A stretch of DNA of 64,000 bases from Quadrisphaera setariae (lineage in GTDB: Bacteria > Actinomycetota > Actinomycetes > Actinomycetales > Quadrisphaeraceae): assembly GCF_008041935.1 (NCBI RefSeq), contig NZ_VKAC01000001.1:372001-436000 (forward strand), read 5' to 3'. This document shows, in pieces, positions 9,397-18,385 of this stretch (position 1 is its first letter; each line of letters begins with the position of its first letter). The notes below the pieces were generated by a model. It ran no database searches, was not told the origin of the DNA, and saw only the letters and a program-made list of their open reading frames with translations. The translations under genes were made by a program, and so were the position numbers.

Positions 9397-9426
9397 TGCA
9401 TCGGCAGTCCTTGATCACTGCTGGAG
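9397..9426 (-). promoter_or_regulatory. Candidate sigma-28 promoter for soluble chemoreceptor at 7774-9333
   Basis: On the minus strand, CTCCAG, then 15 bp, then GCCGATGCA. The -10 core GCCGAT and the spacing match those before the other chemoreceptors; the -35 (TCCA) is less good. It lies 64 bp upstream of the GTG start. Confidence 0.5.
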
Positions 9427-9449
9427 CGGTCCGGCCGTGGAGATCGAGA

Positions 9450-9483
9450 AGGGCCCTGCCTGCCCTTCGGCAGACAGGGCCCT
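9450..9483 (-). terminator. Terminator hairpin of soluble chemoreceptor at 9499-11058
   Basis: The arms AGGGCCCTGCCTGCC and GGCAGACAGGGCCCT pair with one mismatch around a 4-5-base CTTC loop. It lies 16 bp downstream of the minus-strand stop at 9499. Confidence 0.75.
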
Positions 9484-9498
9484 CGGGGGCGCTCGGGG

Positions 9499-11058
9499 TC
9501 AGCCGAGGATGGCCCGGGTGACGGCGACCTGCTCGGTCAGGACGCCGGCGATGACGTTCTGGGTCTCGTTGATCTCGTCGACCACGGAGGTGATCGCTGA
9601 GAGGCGCTCGATGACGTCGTTGACCTGGGTCTGGATGAGCCGGACGCGCTCGTCGACCTCGGTGGTGGCCTTGGCGGTGCCGTTGGCCAGCTCCTTGACC
9701 TCACCGGCGACGACGGCGAAGCCCTTGCCCGCCTCACCGGCCCGGGCTGCCTCGATGGTGGCGTTCAGCGCCAGCAGGTTGGTCTGGGAGGCGATGGCCT
9801 GGATGGTGGCGACGACCTTGGAGATCTGCGCGCTGGACTCACCCAGGCCGGAGACGTCGTGGTTGGCCTCCTCGGTCAGGGCCCGCCCCCGCTCGGCGAC
9901 GGTGGAGGCGGCGATCACGTTGCGCTCGACCTCCTCGATGGAGATGACCAGCTCGCGTCCGGCGACGTCGAGCTTCTCCTTGGCGGCGATGCGCTCCAGG
10001 GCCTGGCCGAGCAGGAAGCCGGTGTTGCGCAGCGCGGACTCGCGGCTGGCGGACATCACCAGGGTGCGGGTGGCGAAGAAGTCCATGGTGCCGACGACCT
10101 CGCCGTCGACGACGATCGGCAGGCAGACGCCGCTCTTGACGCCGGCGCTGCGGGCGGCGGGGGCGCGCACGCAGTCGGTGACCTCGGCGAGGTCCTCGAC
10201 GAAGACGAGGTCGCGGGCGGCCCAGGTGCGCCCGGCCACCCCGACGCCGCGGGCGAAGGTGGCGGTGGTGGTGACGCGGCGGAACTCCTCTCCGACCTGG
10301 CCGACCTCGGTGTCGAAGACGAGGGCGTCGCCGCGGGCGTCGAGCTTCCAGAAGGAGCCGTAGTTCCACCCGAAGCCGGACTTGATGGTCTCCAGGGCGA
10401 AGCGGACCGCGCGGGCGGGGTCTTCGGCCTTGGACAGCTCGCGCAGGACGGCGTTGACGGCCTCGACGTCCTGGGCGGCCTTGGCCTGGACCACGGACTC
10501 GTGGACGCGCTCCAGGGCCTGGGAGACCAGCACCCCGATGGAGCGCAGCACGTCCAGGCGGCGGGGGGAGGGGTCGAGGGTGACGTCGGTGAAGAAGTCC
10601 ATGGTGCCGACGACCTGGCCGTGCTCGACCACGGGGAAGCAGACCCCGGAGCGGACCCCGGCGCGCAGCGCGACGGGGGCGCGCACGCAGTCGGTGAGCT
10701 CGGCGATGTCCTTGATGAAGACCAGGTCGCGGGCCTTCCAGGCGCGCCCGGACAACCCGACGCCCTCGCAGAAGGAGGCGGAGCGGGTGACGGCGCGGAA
10801 CTCCTCACCGGTCTGGCCGGACTCCTGCACGAAGCGCAGCTCTGCACCCGGGCCCTTGCCCTCGACCTTCCAGTAGGAGCCGTAGACCCACCCGAACTGG
10901 GTGCGCACGGCCTCCAGGGCGGTGCTGACGGCCTGCTCGGGGGTGGTCGCCGCGGCGACGGCCTTGACCACCTCGACCACGGCGCGCACGTCGGCCTCGG
11001 CCTCGGCCGCCGAGGCGACGGCCTGGTCCAGGGCGCTGGTTCGGCCCGAGCGCTTCAT
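9499..11058 (-). CDS. Soluble methyl-accepting chemotaxis receptor with two GAF domains, paralogue
   Basis: From the ATG at 11058 the protein is 519 residues, exactly the length of its neighbour at 7774-9333. That ATG has AGGAGAG six bases upstream, so I prefer it to a start nine codons earlier. Architecture is GAF (about 25-175), GAF (190-345), then a chemoreceptor signalling domain with the tip [18 protein letters not shown]. There is no membrane span. Both GAF domains keep DCVRAP and SGVC. Tandem duplication is clear, with the signalling half most conserved. It probably feeds a CheA/CheW array located elsewhere; no che gene is in the window. The stimulus is unknown. Confidence 0.9.
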   Translation of the reverse strand: MKRSGRTSALDQAVASAAEAEADVRAVVEVVKAVAAATTPEQAVSTALEAVRTQFGWVYGSYWKVEGKGPGAELRFVQESGQTGEEFRAVTRSASFCEGVGLSGRAWKARDLVFIKDIAELTDCVRAPVALRAGVRSGVCFPVVEHGQVVGTMDFFTDVTLDPSPRRLDVLRSIGVLVSQALERVHESVVQAKAAQDVEAVNAVLRELSKAEDPARAVRFALETIKSGFGWNYGSFWKLDARGDALVFDTEVGQVGEEFRRVTTTATFARGVGVAGRTWAARDLVFVEDLAEVTDCVRAPAARSAGVKSGVCLPIVVDGEVVGTMDFFATRTLVMSASRESALRNTGFLLGQALERIAAKEKLDVAGRELVISIEEVERNVIAASTVAERGRALTEEANHDVSGLGESSAQISKVVATIQAIASQTNLLALNATIEAARAGEAGKGFAVVAGEVKELANGTAKATTEVDERVRLIQTQVNDVIERLSAITSVVDEINETQNVIAGVLTEQVAVTRAILG

Positions 11059-11104
11059 CGACGTCTCTCCTCTGGTGTGCGACACCCCACGGCCGCGATG
11101 TGAG

Positions 11105-11134
11105 GATCATCGGCGCCTCGGGAGATCACCTGTA
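11105..11134 (-). promoter_or_regulatory. Candidate sigma-28 promoter for soluble chemoreceptor at 9499-11058
   Basis: On the minus strand, TACAG, then 15 bp, then GCCGATGATC, about 47 bp before the ATG at 11058. It overlaps the last codons of the carbonic anhydrase gene, so the receptor need not rely on read-through from that gene. Confidence 0.5.
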
Positions 11135-11719
11135 GCGCGCGATCCTCTCGTCCACCGAGAGGACGACCGTTCGGGTGCGCGCGTCGCCGGAGCGCGGCTC
11201 CTGGCGGTCAGGCGCCTCGCCCACCTCGGCGAGCGCACCGGAGGTCACGTCGTAGACGAACCCGCGCACCAGGTCCCGGTGGGGGAGCGCCGGCTCGGAG
11301 CGGATGCGCGCCACGGTGTCGCGCACGTTCTGCTGGACGTCGTCGAAGGCGCCGGCGCTGCGCCACGCCGGCTCTACGCCGGTCTCGTTCCACAGCTCCT
11401 CGCGGAACTCCTCACCGTCGAAGGTGGTCAAGGAGCAGCCGGTGTGCTGGACCACCATGACCTCGCGGGTGCTGAGCTTGCGCTGGCTGACGGTCAACGA
11501 GCGCAGGGCGTCGTCGGTGGCGAGCCCGCCCGCGTTGCGCAGCACGTGCGCGTCGCCCTCGGACAGGCCCAGCAGCCGGAAGACGTCGATGCGCGCGTCC
11601 ATGCAGGTCAACACCGTCGTGGCGAGGGCCGGAGGTCCCGGCAGACGACCAGCGCTGAAGGTGGCCGCGTGGTACTCGGCCTGTGCGGCCAGCCGGTCGA
11701 CGGCGGAGAGGTCGGGCAT
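11126..11719 (-). CDS. Beta-class carbonic anhydrase-like protein
   Basis: This 197-residue protein should interconvert CO2 and bicarbonate in the cytoplasm. Zinc ligands are visible as Cys39 (TCMDAR), His92 and Cys95 (QHTGC), with the Asp41/Arg43 dyad that is standard in beta-carbonic anhydrases. It resembles the short actinobacterial/mycobacterial type. The sequence GCCGATCACC lies just before the ATG and matches the -10 of the sigma-28-like boxes, but its -35 (TCGA) is poor, so I do not call a promoter there. It sits between chemoreceptor and kinase genes, and a link to CO2 sensing is speculative. Confidence 0.88.
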   Translation of the reverse strand: MPDLSAVDRLAAQAEYHAATFSAGRLPGPPALATTVLTCMDARIDVFRLLGLSEGDAHVLRNAGGLATDDALRSLTVSQRKLSTREVMVVQHTGCSLTTFDGEEFREELWNETGVEPAWRSAGAFDDVQQNVRDTVARIRSEPALPHRDLVRGFVYDVTSGALAEVGEAPDRQEPRSGDARTRTVVLSVDERIARYR

Positions 11720-11872
11720 GCACGGGTGATCGGCGCGGTCCGGGCCCTCCTCGACACCAGCGGCAGCGCATCACCCGTCGGGTGCTGGGTGCTACCCCCG
11801 TGAGGGAGACAGATCGAGGGCTCAGGCCCTCGAACGGCCTCTGGGGGGAGGGGTTGGGCCCTCCGGGAGGAG

Positions 11873-13162
11873 ATGATTCGCCTCGTGGGCGAGCTGGCAG
11901 CGGGGGGAGCGGCGCAGGCACCGGTGCGCACGTCCGCGCTGCCGTCGCTGCGCCGCTGGCTCTCCGGGTGGCGCACCGGCTCCGCCCGCGTGGTGCTCGA
12001 GACGGGCGTCGTCGTCCTGTGCGCCCTCGAGGTGCTGGCCTGGCAGGAGGTCAGGGCCGACAGCTACTTCGCGGTGGCCGCGGCCACGCTCGTGGCGGTG
12101 CTCGCCCGGCTGCGCTGGCCGGTGGCGGCCGCGCTGGTGGTCGGGCCGGCACTGGGCTGGACCTCCCTGCTGCTCACCCCTCTGGTGCTGCTCTTCACCG
12201 CGGGGCAGAAGGAGCGCCGCGACGGCGTGGTGGTCGCGCTGGTGGTGTGGACGGTGGTGTCCAGCGCCGCCCTCATGACCTGGCAGGACTCCCGCTACCT
12301 GGTCTCGGACGGCCCACTGCGCCTCATCACCGACGTCGCCGCGGCCATCGCCATGGCCGCCGGGGCCGCTGGCCTGGGGCGCCTGGTGCGGACCCGCCGG
12401 GAGCAGTCGGCGGCGCTGCGGGAGCTGGTGGCCGGCCGTGCGCGCGAGCGGGCGCTCGCCGAGCACGCCGCCCGCGCCGAGGAGCGCGCGCACCTGGCCC
12501 GCGAGATGCACGACGTGGTGGCCTCGCAGGTGACGCTCATCGCCGTGCAGGCCGCCGGGCTGCGGATGCTGCCCGACGTCGACGACCGCACCCGCGCGGT
12601 GGCGGAGACCATCCGCGCGGCGGCGGCGCAGACCACGCGCGAGCTGCGCGAGGTGCTCGCCGACCTGCGCGGCCCCGAGCAGCTGCACGGCCCCGCACCT
12701 CAGGCCCGTGCGGTCTGCCTGGGGGAGCTGGACCGGCTGTGGGCCTCGGCCGGCTGCGCCGGGCAGCTGGTGGTGCAGGTGCCCGACGGCGCTGAGGTGG
12801 CGGCGCCGGTGCAGCGCGCCGCCTACCGGATCCTCCAGGAGGGCCTGACCAACGCCGTGCGCTACGCGCCGGGCGCGGTGGTCAGGGCGGGGGTGGAGGT
12901 GGTGGCCTCCACCCTGGTGGTGTCCGTGGTCAACGGGCCGCCGCCCGCGTCGTCGACGACGACGGCGGCGGCGGGGGAGGCCCCGGTGCCGCAGCCGGCT
13001 GCGCCGGATGCGACAGGGGCGTCGGTGGGCAGGGCGCTGTCCACCGGCAACGGGCTCGTGGGCGTGCGCGAGCGCGCCCAGGCGCTCGGTGGGTACGCGG
13101 GCTGGGGCGCCACCGACGACGGCGGCCACCAGCTCACCGCCGTGCTGCCCCTGAAGGGCTGA
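11873..13162 (+). CDS. Orphan sensor histidine kinase (NarL-associated HisKA_3 type)
   Basis: This 429-residue protein has an N-terminal hydrophobic region (about 40-165) of several membrane segments with short loops and no large sensor domain. Then comes a HisKA_3 dimerisation/phosphoacceptor motif (HLAREMHDVVASQ) and a HATPase_c domain. The N-box is QEGLTNAVRYA and the G2 region is GNGLVGVRERAQALGG. A low-complexity Ala/Pro/Thr insert of about 45 residues sits in the ATP lid region. No response regulator is adjacent, which is unusual because these kinases normally pair with a NarL/FixJ regulator. The ATG at 11873 is directly against GGAGGAG, so a GTG 12 bases later may be the real start. 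Confidence 0.85.
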   Translation: MIRLVGELAAGGAAQAPVRTSALPSLRRWLSGWRTGSARVVLETGVVVLCALEVLAWQEVRADSYFAVAAATLVAVLARLRWPVAAALVVGPALGWTSLLLTPLVLLFTAGQKERRDGVVVALVVWTVVSSAALMTWQDSRYLVSDGPLRLITDVAAAIAMAAGAAGLGRLVRTRREQSAALRELVAGRARERALAEHAARAEERAHLAREMHDVVASQVTLIAVQAAGLRMLPDVDDRTRAVAETIRAAAAQTTRELREVLADLRGPEQLHGPAPQARAVCLGELDRLWASAGCAGQLVVQVPDGAEVAAPVQRAAYRILQEGLTNAVRYAPGAVVRAGVEVVASTLVVSVVNGPPPASSTTTAAAGEAPVPQPAAPDATGASVGRALSTGNGLVGVRERAQALGGYAGWGATDDGGHQLTAVLPLKG

Positions 13163-13185
13163 CCCGCCGCACCTCGCCGTCAGCC

Positions 13186-14769
13186 TCAGACGGTGAAGCG
13201 ACCGGTCAGCTCCTGCAGCTTGCTGGCCGAGGCGGCCAGGCTGCGGGCGGTGTCCGCGGTCGCCCCGGCCCCCTCGCGGTTCTGGTCGGTGCCGCGGGCG
13301 ATGTCGGAGACGTTGGAGGAGATCTGCGCGGAGCCGGTGGAGACCTCGGTGACGTTGCGGACCATCTCGTTGGTGGTGGCGGACTGCTCCTCCACCGCGG
13401 CGGCGATGGTGGCCTGGACGGCGTCGATGCGGGCGATGACCTCACCGATCTCCGTGACCGCGGTGGCCGCCGCGGAGGCGTCGCCCTGGGTGGCGTGGAC
13501 CTTGCTGATGATCTCCTCGGTGGCCTGGGCCGTCTGGCGCGCGAGCTCCTTGACCTCCCCGGCGACCACGGCGAAGCCCTTTCCGAGCTCCCCGGCGCGG
13601 GCGGCCTCGATGGTGGCGTTCAGGGCCAGGAGGTTGGTCTGCTCGGCGATGGAGGTGATGAGCTTGACGACGTCGCCGATCTCCTGGCTGGAGGTGCCGA
13701 GCCGCTCGATGGCGGAGCCGGCAGAGGAGGCGGCGGCCACGGCGCTGGAGGCCATCGCGGAGGCGTCAGAGGTGGCGGTGGCGATCTGGGCGATGGCGGC
13801 GGTCATCTCCTCGCCAGCTGCGGCGACGGTGGAGATGGACACCGAGACCTCCTCGGAGGCGGCGGCCACCACCTGCGTCTGGGCGGCGGCCTCCTGCGCG
13901 CCCGAGGCCATCTGCGCGGAGACGCTGGACAGCGACGCGGAGGCGGCGGCAAGGGAGCGGGCCTCCTCGCCGATCTCACGCATGGCCGTGCCGAGGGAGG
14001 TGACGGTGGAGTCCACGGCGCCGGCCAGCTGGCCGACCTCGTCCTTGGTGGTGAGGCCGACGCGGCGGTCCAGGCGGCCGGCGGCCACGTCGACCATCAC
14101 CGCCATGACGCGGGACAGCGGGCCGCTCACGGACCGGGACACCAGCAGCGCCATCGCCACGGCCAGCACCATGGCGACCACGGCGCAGCCACCCACGAGC
14201 AGCACGGACGTGCGGTAGGCGGCCTTGCCCTCGGCGGCCATGTCGCCCGCGGTGGCCAGCTCGGTGTGGGTGATGGCGTCGATGGCGGCGAAGGCCGCCT
14301 TGGCCGGGGGAGTGGCCTTCTCCTTGCGGACCTCGACGAAGCCCTCGGCGTCGCCCGCCTTCGCCAGCGGCACCATCTCGGCCAGAGCCGCTCGGTACTG
14401 GGCCAGGGCGGTGGTGAAGGCGGCCTGCTGCTCGCCGGTCGCTGCGGGCTTGGAGTCCGTGTAGGCCTTCCACGCGACGTCGAGGGCGGTGTCGCTCTTC
14501 GTCAGCACCTCCACCGCGGCGGTGACGCCGTCGCCCTTGGCGAGGGCGAGGTTGGCCACGTCGAAGCGGACCTGGAGCAGGGCCAGGGACGCGCGGTCCG
14601 CGGTGTCGACGGAGACCAGGCCGGAGCTCGCCAGCGAGTCGAGGTCCGCCTGGGCCGACGCGAGGCGCGTGAGGGCCAGGCCGCTGACCACCGCCAGGAG
14701 GAGGCAGACCACGCCGAAGCCGGCGAAGAGCTTGTGCGCGATGCGCAGGTCGGCGAGGCGACGGACCAC
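13186..14769 (-). CDS. Transmembrane methyl-accepting chemotaxis receptor A
   Basis: Classical chemoreceptor of 527 residues: TM1 (about 9-33), an extracellular four-helix-bundle-like domain (34-170), TM2 (about 173-200), HAMP, and a signalling domain. The hairpin tip ([19 protein letters not shown]) is near residue 375. I chose the GTG at 14769 because GGAGG lies six bases upstream. Receptors B and C have the same arrangement and then come out at 528 residues each. An ATG 14 codons earlier lacks a ribosome binding site. The extracellular domain differs most between the three paralogues, so they probably sense different ligands. Confidence 0.92.
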   Translation of the reverse strand: MVRRLADLRIAHKLFAGFGVVCLLLAVVSGLALTRLASAQADLDSLASSGLVSVDTADRASLALLQVRFDVANLALAKGDGVTAAVEVLTKSDTALDVAWKAYTDSKPAATGEQQAAFTTALAQYRAALAEMVPLAKAGDAEGFVEVRKEKATPPAKAAFAAIDAITHTELATAGDMAAEGKAAYRTSVLLVGGCAVVAMVLAVAMALLVSRSVSGPLSRVMAVMVDVAAGRLDRRVGLTTKDEVGQLAGAVDSTVTSLGTAMREIGEEARSLAAASASLSSVSAQMASGAQEAAAQTQVVAAASEEVSVSISTVAAAGEEMTAAIAQIATATSDASAMASSAVAAASSAGSAIERLGTSSQEIGDVVKLITSIAEQTNLLALNATIEAARAGELGKGFAVVAGEVKELARQTAQATEEIISKVHATQGDASAAATAVTEIGEVIARIDAVQATIAAAVEEQSATTNEMVRNVTEVSTGSAQISSNVSDIARGTDQNREGAGATADTARSLAASASKLQELTGRFTV

Positions 14770-14863
14770 GGGGATCCTCCGGGGTTGCAGAAGAAGGGGT
14801 GACTCCTTCATCGGTCGCCGGCGGATCCCCTTGAGGGGATGCGACACCTGTGTCGGTCCCTCT

Positions 14864-14894
14864 TCATGATCGGCAGGAACCGCCGAGATCTGAA
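14864..14894 (-). promoter_or_regulatory. Candidate sigma-28 promoter for chemoreceptor A
   Basis: On the minus strand, TTCAG, then 15 bp, then GCCGATCATGA. The same -10 is found before receptor B. It lies about 95 bp upstream of the GTG start. Confidence 0.6.
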
Positions 14895-14940
14895 CCACCT
14901 GTGAACAGCAGATCTGTGGGGAGACCCGGAGCAGGACGAC

Positions 14941-14988
14941 GACGAAGGCCACTGGGCGGCGTGGTAGCGCCGCCCGGTGGCCCTCGTC
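14941..14988 (-). terminator. Terminator hairpin of chemoreceptor B
   Basis: A long inverted repeat with core GGCCACTGGGCGGCG / CGCCGCCCGGTGGCC around a six-base loop TGGTAG lies 20 bp downstream of the minus-strand stop at 15008. The stem extends outward through GACGA/TCGTC. It separates receptor B from the promoter of receptor A. Confidence 0.75.
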
Positions 14989-15007
14989 GAGGCCTCGGAG
15001 CCCGACC

Positions 15008-16594
15008 TCAGACGGTGAAGCGCCCGGTGAGCGCCTGCAGCGCCTCGGCCGAGGCCGCCAGAGAGCGGGCGGTCGCGGCGGTGTGCCCGGCGCCCTCGCG
15101 GTTCTGGTCGGTGCCGCGGGCGATGTCGGAGACGTTCGCCGAGATCTGTGCCGAGCCGGTGGAGACCTCGGTGACGTTGCGGACCATCTCCGACGTCGTC
15201 GCGGACTGCTCCTCCACGGCCGCGGCGATGGTGGCCTGCACCTCGTCGATGCGGGAGATGACCTCACCGATCTCGGTCACCGCGGCCGCAGCGGCCGCGG
15301 TGTCGCTCTGGGTGGCCGAGACCTTGCTGATGATCTCCTCGGTGGCCTGCGCGGTCTGGCGGGCCAGCTCCTTGACCTCCCCGGCGACCACGGCGAAGCC
15401 CTTGCCGAGCTCCCCGGCGCGGGCGGCCTCGATGGTGGCGTTCAGGGCGAGCAGGTTGGTCTGCTCGGCGATGGAGGTGATGAGCTTGACGACGTCGCCG
15501 ATCTCCTTCGAGGAGACCCCGAGCCGCTCGATGGCGTCACCGGCCGAGCTCGCGGCCGTGACCGCGGACGCCGCCATGGACGACGCCTCTGACGTGGCGG
15601 TGGCGATCTGCGCGATGGCGGCGGTCATCTCCTCTCCGGCGGCGGCGACGGTGGAGATGGACATCGACACCTCCTCGGACGCGGCGGAGACGACCTGCGT
15701 CTGGGTGGCGGCCTCCTCGGCGCCGCTGGAGATCTGCGCGGCCACGCCGGACAGCGCGGACGACGCCGTCGCCAGGGACCGCGCCTCCGCGCTGATGTCG
15801 CGCATCGCGGTGCTCAGCGACCCGATGGTCGCGTCCGTGGCGGCGCCGAGCTGGCCGACCTCGTCGCGGGTGCCGAGGCCGACGAGGCGGTCGAGGCGGC
15901 CCTGGGACACGCCGGTCATGACCTCGACCACCCGGGCCAGGGGGCGGGTCACCGAGCGCGAGACCACGAGGGCCATCGCCACGGCCAGGGCGACGGCGAG
16001 GGCGGCGCAACCCACGAGCAGCGCCACCGCGGCGCGGTAGGCGGACTCGCCGTGGTCAGCGGTGGCGGCCGCCGCTTCGGTCTCGGCCTTGGTGAGGTCG
16101 GCCAGCGCGGTGGCGGCAGCCGCGGCCTCGGGGAAGACCTTCTCCGCGCGCTGCTCGACGAAGCCCGAGAGGTCGTTCGCCTTGGCCAACGGGATGACGC
16201 CCTCCACCGCAGTGCGCCACCGGGCCAGCGCGGAGGTGAAGGCCTCCTGCTGCGCGGGCGTGCTCGCGGGTGAGCTGCCGCGGTAGGCCTTCCACTGCTC
16301 GTCGAGCTTCTTCTGGTCCGCGTCGAGCGTCGCGAGGGCCTTGTCGGTGCCCGCGGCGTCGGGGGTGAGGGCGGCGTTGGCGAGGTCGAACTTCAGCGTC
16401 ACGAAGGCGGTGGCGGTCTTGTCGACGGCGTCGACGGAGGCCAGGCCGCTCTCGGAGAGCGTGCGGAGGTTCTCTTGCGCCTGCCCGAGCCTCACCACGC
16501 CGATGCCTGCGACGGCGACCAGCAGGATGCAGACGACGCCGAAGCCGGCGAAGAGCTTGTGCGCGACCCGGAGGTCGGCGAGGCGACGGAGCAC
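15008..16594 (-). CDS. Transmembrane methyl-accepting chemotaxis receptor B
   Basis: This 528-residue protein has the same order as receptor A: TM1 within [17 protein letters not shown], a variable extracellular helical domain, TM2 within the run [23 protein letters not shown], and a signalling domain with the [19 protein letters not shown] tip. The GTG start has GGGGGA upstream; starts further up (ATG at 16639 or earlier) have no binding site. The signalling half is almost the same as in A, while the ligand domain is diverged. That pattern suggests tandem duplication followed by sensory divergence, perhaps with gene conversion of the C-terminal half. Confidence 0.92.
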   Translation of the reverse strand: MLRRLADLRVAHKLFAGFGVVCILLVAVAGIGVVRLGQAQENLRTLSESGLASVDAVDKTATAFVTLKFDLANAALTPDAAGTDKALATLDADQKKLDEQWKAYRGSSPASTPAQQEAFTSALARWRTAVEGVIPLAKANDLSGFVEQRAEKVFPEAAAAATALADLTKAETEAAAATADHGESAYRAAVALLVGCAALAVALAVAMALVVSRSVTRPLARVVEVMTGVSQGRLDRLVGLGTRDEVGQLGAATDATIGSLSTAMRDISAEARSLATASSALSGVAAQISSGAEEAATQTQVVSAASEEVSMSISTVAAAGEEMTAAIAQIATATSEASSMAASAVTAASSAGDAIERLGVSSKEIGDVVKLITSIAEQTNLLALNATIEAARAGELGKGFAVVAGEVKELARQTAQATEEIISKVSATQSDTAAAAAAVTEIGEVISRIDEVQATIAAAVEEQSATTSEMVRNVTEVSTGSAQISANVSDIARGTDQNREGAGHTAATARSLAASAEALQALTGRFTV

Positions 16595-16692
16595 GGAGTT
16601 CCCCCGGGGGTTGCAGAGAGAGGACGACGAGTCCTCCATCGGTCTGCATGCGGCCTTCTTGAGGGAGGCACCAGGGAAGTCATGGGCCGCTC

Positions 16693-16723
16693 TCATGATC
16701 GGCGAGATCGGCACGGACTTGAG
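16693..16723 (-). promoter_or_regulatory. Candidate sigma-28 promoter for chemoreceptor B
   Basis: On the minus strand, CTCAA, then 15 bp, then GCCGATCATGA. This is the best example in the window and fits the flagellar sigma-28 form (CTCA or TAAA, 15-16 bp, GCCGAT). It lies about 100 bp before the GTG start. Confidence 0.65.
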
Positions 16724-16760
16724 CAACTCGTGAACAAGTCCGCCAGGCCGAGGGGTGCGC

Positions 16761-18347
16761 TCACACGGTGAAGCGGCTCGTCAGCTCGGCCAGGCGCGAG
16801 GCCGCCGCCGTGAGGTCGGCAGCGGTGTCGGCCGTGTGGGCGGCGCTGTCCTTGTTCTGCTCGCTGCCGGCCGCGATCCCGGCGATGTTCTCCGAGATCT
16901 GCCCCGAGCCCACCGACACCTCGGTGACGTTGCGGACCATCTCCGAGGTGGTCGCGGACTGCTCCTCCACCGCGGCGGCGATGGTGGACTGCAGCGCGTC
17001 GACCTCGGCGATGACCCCACCGATCTGCAGCACCGCCTCCGCGGCCGCGGAGGCGTCGCCCTGGGTGGCGGAGACCTTGGCGACGATGTCGTCGGTGGCC
17101 TTGGCGGTCTGGCGGGCCAGCTCCTTGACCTCTCCGGCGACCACGGCGAAGCCCTTGCCCATCTCGCCCGCGCGGGCGGCCTCGATGGTGGCGTTCAGGG
17201 CGAGGAGGTTGGTCTGCTCGGCGATGGTGGTGATGAGCTTGACGACGTCGCCGATCTCGCGGGAGGAGACCCCGAGGCGCTCGATGGCGGAGCCGGCCTG
17301 GCCTGCGGCGGCCACGGCGCAGGCGGCCTTGGTGGAGGCGGTGGAGGTGGCGGTGGCGATCTGGGCGATGGCGGCGGTCATCTCCTCTCCGGCGGCGGCG
17401 ACGGTGGAGATGGAGACCGAGACCTCCTCGGAGGCGGCGGCCACGACCTGGGACTGGGTGGCGGCCTCGTGGGCGCCGGAGGCGAGCTGGGTGGAGACGC
17501 TGGACAGGGAGGTGGCGGAGGTGGCCAGGGCGCTGGCCTCGGTGGTGATGTCGCGCATGGCGCTGGCCAGGGCGTCCAGGGAGGTGTCGGTGGAGGCGGC
17601 CAGCTGGCCGACCTCGTCCTTGCGGTCCAGGCCGACGCGCACGTCGAGGCGGCCGGTGGCCACGCCGGCCATGACCTCCACCACCTTCCTCAGCGGGCGG
17701 GTGATCGAGCGGGAGACCACCACGGCGATCGCCCCGGCCAGCGCCAGCGCCAGCAGCGTGCAGGTGGTGAGGACGGCCACGGCCTCGCGGTAGGTGGCCT
17801 CGTCCTTCGCGGCCAGCGCGTCGGCGGCGTCCTGCTCGGCCCGGGTGACGGCCTTGATGGCCGTCAGGGAGGCCTTCGCCGCGGGCGTGGTGGTGGTGTT
17901 GCGGGCTTGGACGAAGCCGGCGAGGTCGTTCGCCTTCGCCAGGGAGACCAGCGTCGGCACGCCGCTCTCGAACTGCTGCAGGGACGTCGCGAACGCCTGC
18001 TGCTGCTCGGTGGAGCTGGCGGGGCCGGAGTCGAGGTAGGCCTTCCAGGCCGCGTCCAGGTCCGTGAGCGCGGACTCGGTGGCGGCGGCGGCCTCCCGCA
18101 CCTGCGCGGGGTCGTTGACGAGTGCGAGGTTCGCCAGCTGGAGGCGGACCTGCATGAGCGCGAGGGCGGTGTCCTTGGACGCCACCACGGAGGGGATGAC
18201 CGACGTGCTGACGGAGGAGAGGTCGTGCTGGGCGGCGCGGAGCTTGACGAAGCTGACACCGCTGACCACGGCGAGCAGCACGCAGACCACGCCGAAGCCG
18301 GCGAACAGCTTGGTCGAGACCTTGAGGTCGGCGAGCGTGCGCAGCAC
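16761..18347 (-). CDS. Transmembrane methyl-accepting chemotaxis receptor C
   Basis: This third tandem chemoreceptor is 528 residues from the GTG at 18347 (GGAGG five bases upstream). Domains are TM1, a variable extracellular helical bundle, TM2, HAMP and a signalling domain with the tip [19 protein letters not shown]. The open frame continues hundreds of codons upstream, antisense to nothing real and through the 3' end of the GGDEF-EAL gene. An ATG at 18395 lies inside the putative promoter -10 and is therefore rejected. Receptors A, B and C share start context, length and promoter type, so they are a recent tandem family. Confidence 0.92.
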   Translation of the reverse strand: MLRTLADLKVSTKLFAGFGVVCVLLAVVSGVSFVKLRAAQHDLSSVSTSVIPSVVASKDTALALMQVRLQLANLALVNDPAQVREAAAATESALTDLDAAWKAYLDSGPASSTEQQQAFATSLQQFESGVPTLVSLAKANDLAGFVQARNTTTTPAAKASLTAIKAVTRAEQDAADALAAKDEATYREAVAVLTTCTLLALALAGAIAVVVSRSITRPLRKVVEVMAGVATGRLDVRVGLDRKDEVGQLAASTDTSLDALASAMRDITTEASALATSATSLSSVSTQLASGAHEAATQSQVVAAASEEVSVSISTVAAAGEEMTAAIAQIATATSTASTKAACAVAAAGQAGSAIERLGVSSREIGDVVKLITTIAEQTNLLALNATIEAARAGEMGKGFAVVAGEVKELARQTAKATDDIVAKVSATQGDASAAAEAVLQIGGVIAEVDALQSTIAAAVEEQSATTSEMVRNVTEVSVGSGQISENIAGIAAGSEQNKDSAAHTADTAADLTAAASRLAELTSRFTV

Positions 18348-18385
18348 GGGGTCCTCCGGGGGACGGTGTGGGGAGACGCGGGTGA

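Noticed and set aside
11720-11760. Sigma-28-like promoter for the carbonic anhydrase gene
   Set aside because: GCCGATCACC matches the -10 form, but the -35 region (TCGA) does not, and the start codon would be almost at the transcript end.
14770-14811. ATG at 14811 as start of chemoreceptor A
   Set aside because: It lacks a ribosome binding site; the GTG at 14769 has GGAGG at six bases, and the same arrangement gives equal lengths in all three paralogues.
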